NCBI RefSeq assembly: GCF_034479615.1
Contig: NZ_CP140255.1
Coordinates: 1,302,001 to 1,366,000, forward strand
Length of the DNA stretch: 64,000 nt
From: Vreelandella neptunia
GTDB taxonomy: Bacteria > Pseudomonadota > Gammaproteobacteria > Pseudomonadales > Halomonadaceae
Reading direction: 5' to 3'
Shown here: one piece after another, positions 61,007 to 64,000 of the stretch
How positions within the stretch are numbered: the first letter of the stretch is position 1
How the letters are laid out: the number at the start of each line of letters is the position of its first letter
The notes under the pieces: model-generated
Told to the model about the DNA's origin: nothing
What the model saw: the letters and a program-made list of their open reading frames with translations, nothing else
Databases searched by the model: none
Position numbers and translations under genes: made by a program

Positions 61007-61708
61007 ATGCACGTCTTGTTGATTGAAGATGACCCGCTGGTTGCTTCGGGTATACGCGCTGGATTAATGACCTTCGATTTCGTGGTTGATCACGTCTCTA
61101 CGGTGAACGCTGCCCGTCAGGCGATGCGAACGGTGGCCAGTGATGTGGTCATTCTTGATCGCGGATTGCCCGATGGCGATGGTCTTCAATTGCTGGCCGA
61201 GTGGCGTGAGCAGGGTAACGACGTTCCCGTGCTGGTGTTAACCGCTAGGGATGCGGTGCGTGACCGGGTGGATGGACTGCAGGGCGGCGCCGATGACTAT
61301 CTGGTGAAACCTTTCGATTTAGATGAGTTGGTAGCGCGTTTGCACGCTTTGCTTCGCCGGGTAGCAGGGCGCAGCAGCGGCCTGATTGCCCACGGCGCAC
61401 TCTGCTTAGATCCAACGGCTCGGGAGGTCTACGTCGATGAACAGCTGATTATGCTGTCTCGCCGGGAGCTGGTGCTGCTTGAAACCTTCCTGCAATCGCC
61501 ACGCAGCGTCCTGTCAGCCGACCAACTCAAAGATAGCCTTTACGGTATGAACGACGATGTTGAGAGCAATGCGCTGAATGTGCATATCCACCATCTGCGT
61601 CGCAAGCTGGGCAGCGGCGTGATTGAAACAGTGCGCGGGCTTGGCTATCGGTTGGGCAAACCCGAAGCGGTACATGCGGCTGGTACGCCCTACAAGGGGC
61701 AGCTATGA
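61007..61708 (+). CDS. OmpR/QseB-family response regulator
   Basis: 233 residues. Receiver domain with EDDPLVASGI, the phosphorylated Asp in VVILDRGLPDGDGL and Lys in LVKPFDLDEL; then a winged-helix domain (LSRRELVLLETFLQSPRSVL, NALNVHIHHLRRKLG). The stop overlaps the sensor kinase start. It probably controls the downstream cytochrome genes or envelope functions. Confidence 0.95.
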   Translation: MHVLLIEDDPLVASGIRAGLMTFDFVVDHVSTVNAARQAMRTVASDVVILDRGLPDGDGLQLLAEWREQGNDVPVLVLTARDAVRDRVDGLQGGADDYLVKPFDLDELVARLHALLRRVAGRSSGLIAHGALCLDPTAREVYVDEQLIMLSRRELVLLETFLQSPRSVLSADQLKDSLYGMNDDVESNALNVHIHHLRRKLGSGVIETVRGLGYRLGKPEAVHAAGTPYKGQL

Positions 61709-63024
61709 GTTTACGCGCGCGCTTGCTGCTGACTCTGGGGTTAACGCTGGCACTGCTCTGGGGTGTGGCGGCGGCGTGGCTGATGCGCGACCTGGAAGAG
61801 AAGTTTGTGGAAACCCTGGATCAGCGCTTAGCGCAGTCGGCAAGAATGGTGGCCGGGTTAGTCCTGCAGCTGCCGTTTGACGTATGGGAGGATGCCGAGC
61901 ATCCAGTGCTGTCTATTCCGCCCATTGAGGGGCTGGCCTGCCAAGTGCACTCGCCCCAAGGCGAAATCATGGCGCGCACCCATGCCGATATGGACGCTAT
62001 TCTCGCCCCGGGAGAGGGCGGCCACACTTATCGCCAGGCAGGCGACGTGACCTGGCGGGTATTTACCTACGAGCGCGGTGGCATTGTGATTACCACCGCT
62101 GATCGTATGGATGAGCGCGATATGCTGCTTAGCGGCGTTATACGCATGACCGTGGTGCCCTTTATCGTAGCGCTGGTGGGCAGCATGTTTGCGCTTTGGC
62201 TGGGGGTTTGGCGTGGCTTAGCACCGCTAACACGGCTGCGCGAATCGCTGGCTCATCGCCACCCTGATGCGCTGGCCCCGGTCGCCACCTACGGCCTACC
62301 CAAAGAGATACGGCCACTTATTGAAACCCTTAATGCGCTCTTGGCGCGCGTACAGCAAACCATTATCCGTGAGCAGCGCTTTACCAACGATGCCGCCCAC
62401 GAACTGCGCACACCGCTTACTGCGATCAAAACCCACCTGCAAGTGGCTCGCCGGGTCGAAGGTCAGGCCGCAATAACATCGCTCAACTATGCTGAAGAGG
62501 GCGTGGTGCGGTTGAGCTCAACCCTTGACCAACTGCTCACGCTGGCCCGTGTAGAGGGGCGTGTGCGCTTTGATGATGGTGAGGCTAGCCGCGTTGCGGA
62601 TGTGGCAGAACACGCCCTGGCGGATAGCCAACACGACACATCAGCCCGCTTTATAGTCCCGCCCCATTGGCCTGATGTCGCTCTTGCGATGCCCCGCGAA
62701 CTGGCTATCACCGCGCTGCGTAATCTGCTCGATAACGCTATTAGCCATGGGCCCGCCGATGCCCCCGTTACCTTTGGTGCGCAGTGGGAGCCAGGGGAGC
62801 GTCATCTTACCTTTAGCGTTAGCGACCAAGGCCCAGGTGTTGATGGCGCGACGCTTGAACAATTAACGCAACGATTCTGGCGCGCCAGTAAACAGCAGGG
62901 CAGTGGGCTGGGGTTAGCCATTGTGGCAGCTATCGCCGAACGCTTTGGTGGCGAAGTGACGTTTGTCAGCCCTGCTGAAGGTGGTTTTACCGCCCGCCTG
63001 GTGGTGCCAGTGGCGGGTAGCTGA
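61705..63024 (+). CDS. QseC-like sensor histidine kinase
   Basis: 439 residues, four-base overlap with the regulator. Two transmembrane helices (residues 7-27 and about 145-165) enclose a small periplasmic domain. HAMP-like region, H-box NDAAHELRTPLTAIKTHL, N-box LRNLLDNAISHGP, and G boxes DQGPGVD and GSGLGLAIVAAIA. Partner of the preceding response regulator. Confidence 0.95.
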   Translation: MSLRARLLLTLGLTLALLWGVAAAWLMRDLEEKFVETLDQRLAQSARMVAGLVLQLPFDVWEDAEHPVLSIPPIEGLACQVHSPQGEIMARTHADMDAILAPGEGGHTYRQAGDVTWRVFTYERGGIVITTADRMDERDMLLSGVIRMTVVPFIVALVGSMFALWLGVWRGLAPLTRLRESLAHRHPDALAPVATYGLPKEIRPLIETLNALLARVQQTIIREQRFTNDAAHELRTPLTAIKTHLQVARRVEGQAAITSLNYAEEGVVRLSSTLDQLLTLARVEGRVRFDDGEASRVADVAEHALADSQHDTSARFIVPPHWPDVALAMPRELAITALRNLLDNAISHGPADAPVTFGAQWEPGERHLTFSVSDQGPGVDGATLEQLTQRFWRASKQQGSGLGLAIVAAIAERFGGEVTFVSPAEGGFTARLVVPVAGS

Positions 63025-63051
63025 CAACGATAACGCAAGGGAGAAACCGAG

Positions 63052-63717
63052 ATGAATAAAAAATGCTTAAGCAGGTTTGGCCTGCTGATAGGGATTAGCT
63101 TAGTCACCGGAGGCGCGCTGGCGCAGCAGGGTGACGCGGAGCGAGGCCAGGCTGCAGCGGCGACCTGCACAGCCTGTCATCAGGCCGATGGCAGCGGTAT
63201 GAATGTGCCCAACGGTGAGTCATGGCCGCGCTTAGCCGGGCTGAATGCCGACTATATCGCTAAGCAGTTGCACGACTTTAAAGCCGGGCAGCGTCAAAAC
63301 GCGACCATGGTGACGTTTGCCAATATGCTCGACGATCAGCAGATAGCCGATGTTGCCGAATACTATAGCTAAATGCCGGTAACGCCGGGGCAAGGCGGCG
63401 ATGAGGCCGAAGAAGCGCTGCTGGCGCGGGGGCAACAGCTTGCCGAACGCGGCGATTGGAACGCTTACATTGTTTCCTGCCAAAGCTGCCACGGGCCCGG
63501 TGGTACGGGCGTTGGCAGTACCTTCCCAGGTGTCGCCAGCCAGCATGCTGGCTATATCAGCGCTCAGTTGACGGCGTGGAAAAACGAGACGCGCAGCAAC
63601 GACCCGCAGAATCTCATGGGGGCCATTGCCAAACGCATGAGCGATAACGACATTCAGGCGGTGTCTGCCTGGTATGCCACGCAACCCGGTTCAGAAGAAC
63701 AGGAGACAGCACAATGA
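63052..63717 (+). pseudogene. Di-heme cytochrome c (TsdB/c4-like) with an in-frame stop
   Basis: Signal peptide (LLIGISLVTGGALA), first heme site CTACH, then AEYYS, a TAA at 63370-63372, and in the same frame PVTPGQGGDEAEEALL, a second heme site CQSCH and QAVSAWYAT. Class I di-heme cytochromes have a continuous YY...LPVT linker here. One C-to-T change of a CAA codon would create this stop. An ATG directly after the stop could restart, but that product lacks a signal peptide. Likely partner of the downstream TsdA-like gene. Confidence 0.75.
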
Positions 63718-64000
63718 TCATCTGTCGTCGCTCCCTCGTCATAACGCTGACCGGCTGCTCGCTTGGGTTCGGTACCGTTTATACGGCCACGGTTTTTGCC
63801 CAGCCGGAAGAGCGCCCAGATGCTGCGCTGAATATGCTGGTACACGAGCCCCCCACCATGGAAGACCTTGAGAATTCCGAACTTCATCCGGAGCTGAAGA
63901 AAGTCATCCGCTATGGGCATGATCTATTCACCAATACGCAGCAGTTGCGTGGTGAGAACGTGTTCAATGATATGAACTGCTCTAGCTGTCATTTGGGCGA
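63714..64000 (+). CDS. TsdA-like thiosulfate dehydrogenase cytochrome, 3' end outside the window
   Basis: The first 95 residues are visible; the start overlaps the previous stop (ATGA). A signal peptide (SLVITLTGCSLGFGTVYTAT) leads to VIRYGHDLFTNTQQL and the heme site NCSSCHLG, a pattern of TsdA thiosulfate dehydrogenases/tetrathionate reductases. The order cytochrome c4-like then TsdA matches known tsdB-tsdA pairs. Assignment is tentative because the second half is missing. Confidence 0.6.
   Translation, partial: MIICRRSLVITLTGCSLGFGTVYTATVFAQPEERPDAALNMLVHEPPTMEDLENSELHPELKKVIRYGHDLFTNTQQLRGENVFNDMNCSSCHLG

Overview
The window looks like a chromosomal segment of a halophilic gammaproteobacterium of the Halomonas/Vreelandella type. 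This is inferred from the moderately GC-rich genes, acidic RTX-type surface proteins, a glucosylglycerate (compatible solute) gene pair and the protein families present; no rRNA or other taxonomic marker was seen. I found no tRNA and no CRISPR array.

Layout. (1) 1-4323 is the 3' part of a large S-layer/RTX-like surface protein gene followed by a satellite module: hairpin plus terminator, small gene, SapC-family gene, DUF6447 gene and a 24-residue lipoprotein. (2) About 4.3-17.9 kb is an accessory island resembling a P4-like integrative element. It carries an AlpA-type regulator, a Toprim/SF3-helicase replication protein, a tyrosine integrase, an XRE regulator and cargo. The cargo includes DUF2971 and zinc-ribbon proteins, a tightly overlapping NUDIX / ADP-ribosylglycohydrolase / unknown operon, and an Rpn-family nuclease with an apparent intragenic start and a tandem copy of its C-terminal part. 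(3) 17.9-29.2 kb returns to surface-protein genes: a 5'-truncated second S-layer-like gene, a decayed SapC copy, a tail-collar protein, a 1,715-residue DUF4347/cadherin-like/RTX protein, and intact SapC, DUF6447 and micro-lipoprotein copies. (4) 29.2-31.06 kb is an eight-copy 232-bp tandem array built of REP-like inverted elements. (5) 31-41 kb holds a trypsin-like protease with a Calx-beta domain, a methyltransferase, a decayed S-layer 3' end on the minus strand, and a second giant adhesin-like gene.

(6) 41.1-47.7 kb is a surface polysaccharide region: a three-gene Gtr-type glucosylation set and the complete dTDP-L-rhamnose set rfbB, rfbD, rfbA, rfbC. (7) 48.2-53 kb has a divergent SapC-like protein, a beta-CASP metallo-beta-lactamase nuclease, two envelope lipoprotein-type genes (one FlgO-like) and a MotB/OmpA-like protein. 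(8) 53.07-54.34 kb is a second REP-like array of 134-bp units. (9) 54.7-63 kb is ordinary chromosome: glucosylglycerate phosphatase and synthase, a chemoreceptor, a persulfide-dioxygenase-like MBL protein with two YeeE/YedE sulfur permease halves, and an OmpR/QseBC-like two-component pair. (10) The right edge has a di-heme cytochrome interrupted by one in-frame stop and the start of a TsdA-like cytochrome.

The main theme is a surface-protein locus that has repeatedly been duplicated, truncated and rearranged, with a defence-like mobile island inserted in it. The giant proteins are probably exported by type I secretion, because the two main ones have RTX repeats and no obvious signal peptide. 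The rhamnose and Gtr genes probably build and decorate the polysaccharide they sit in. Functions are assigned from motifs read by eye; no database search was run.
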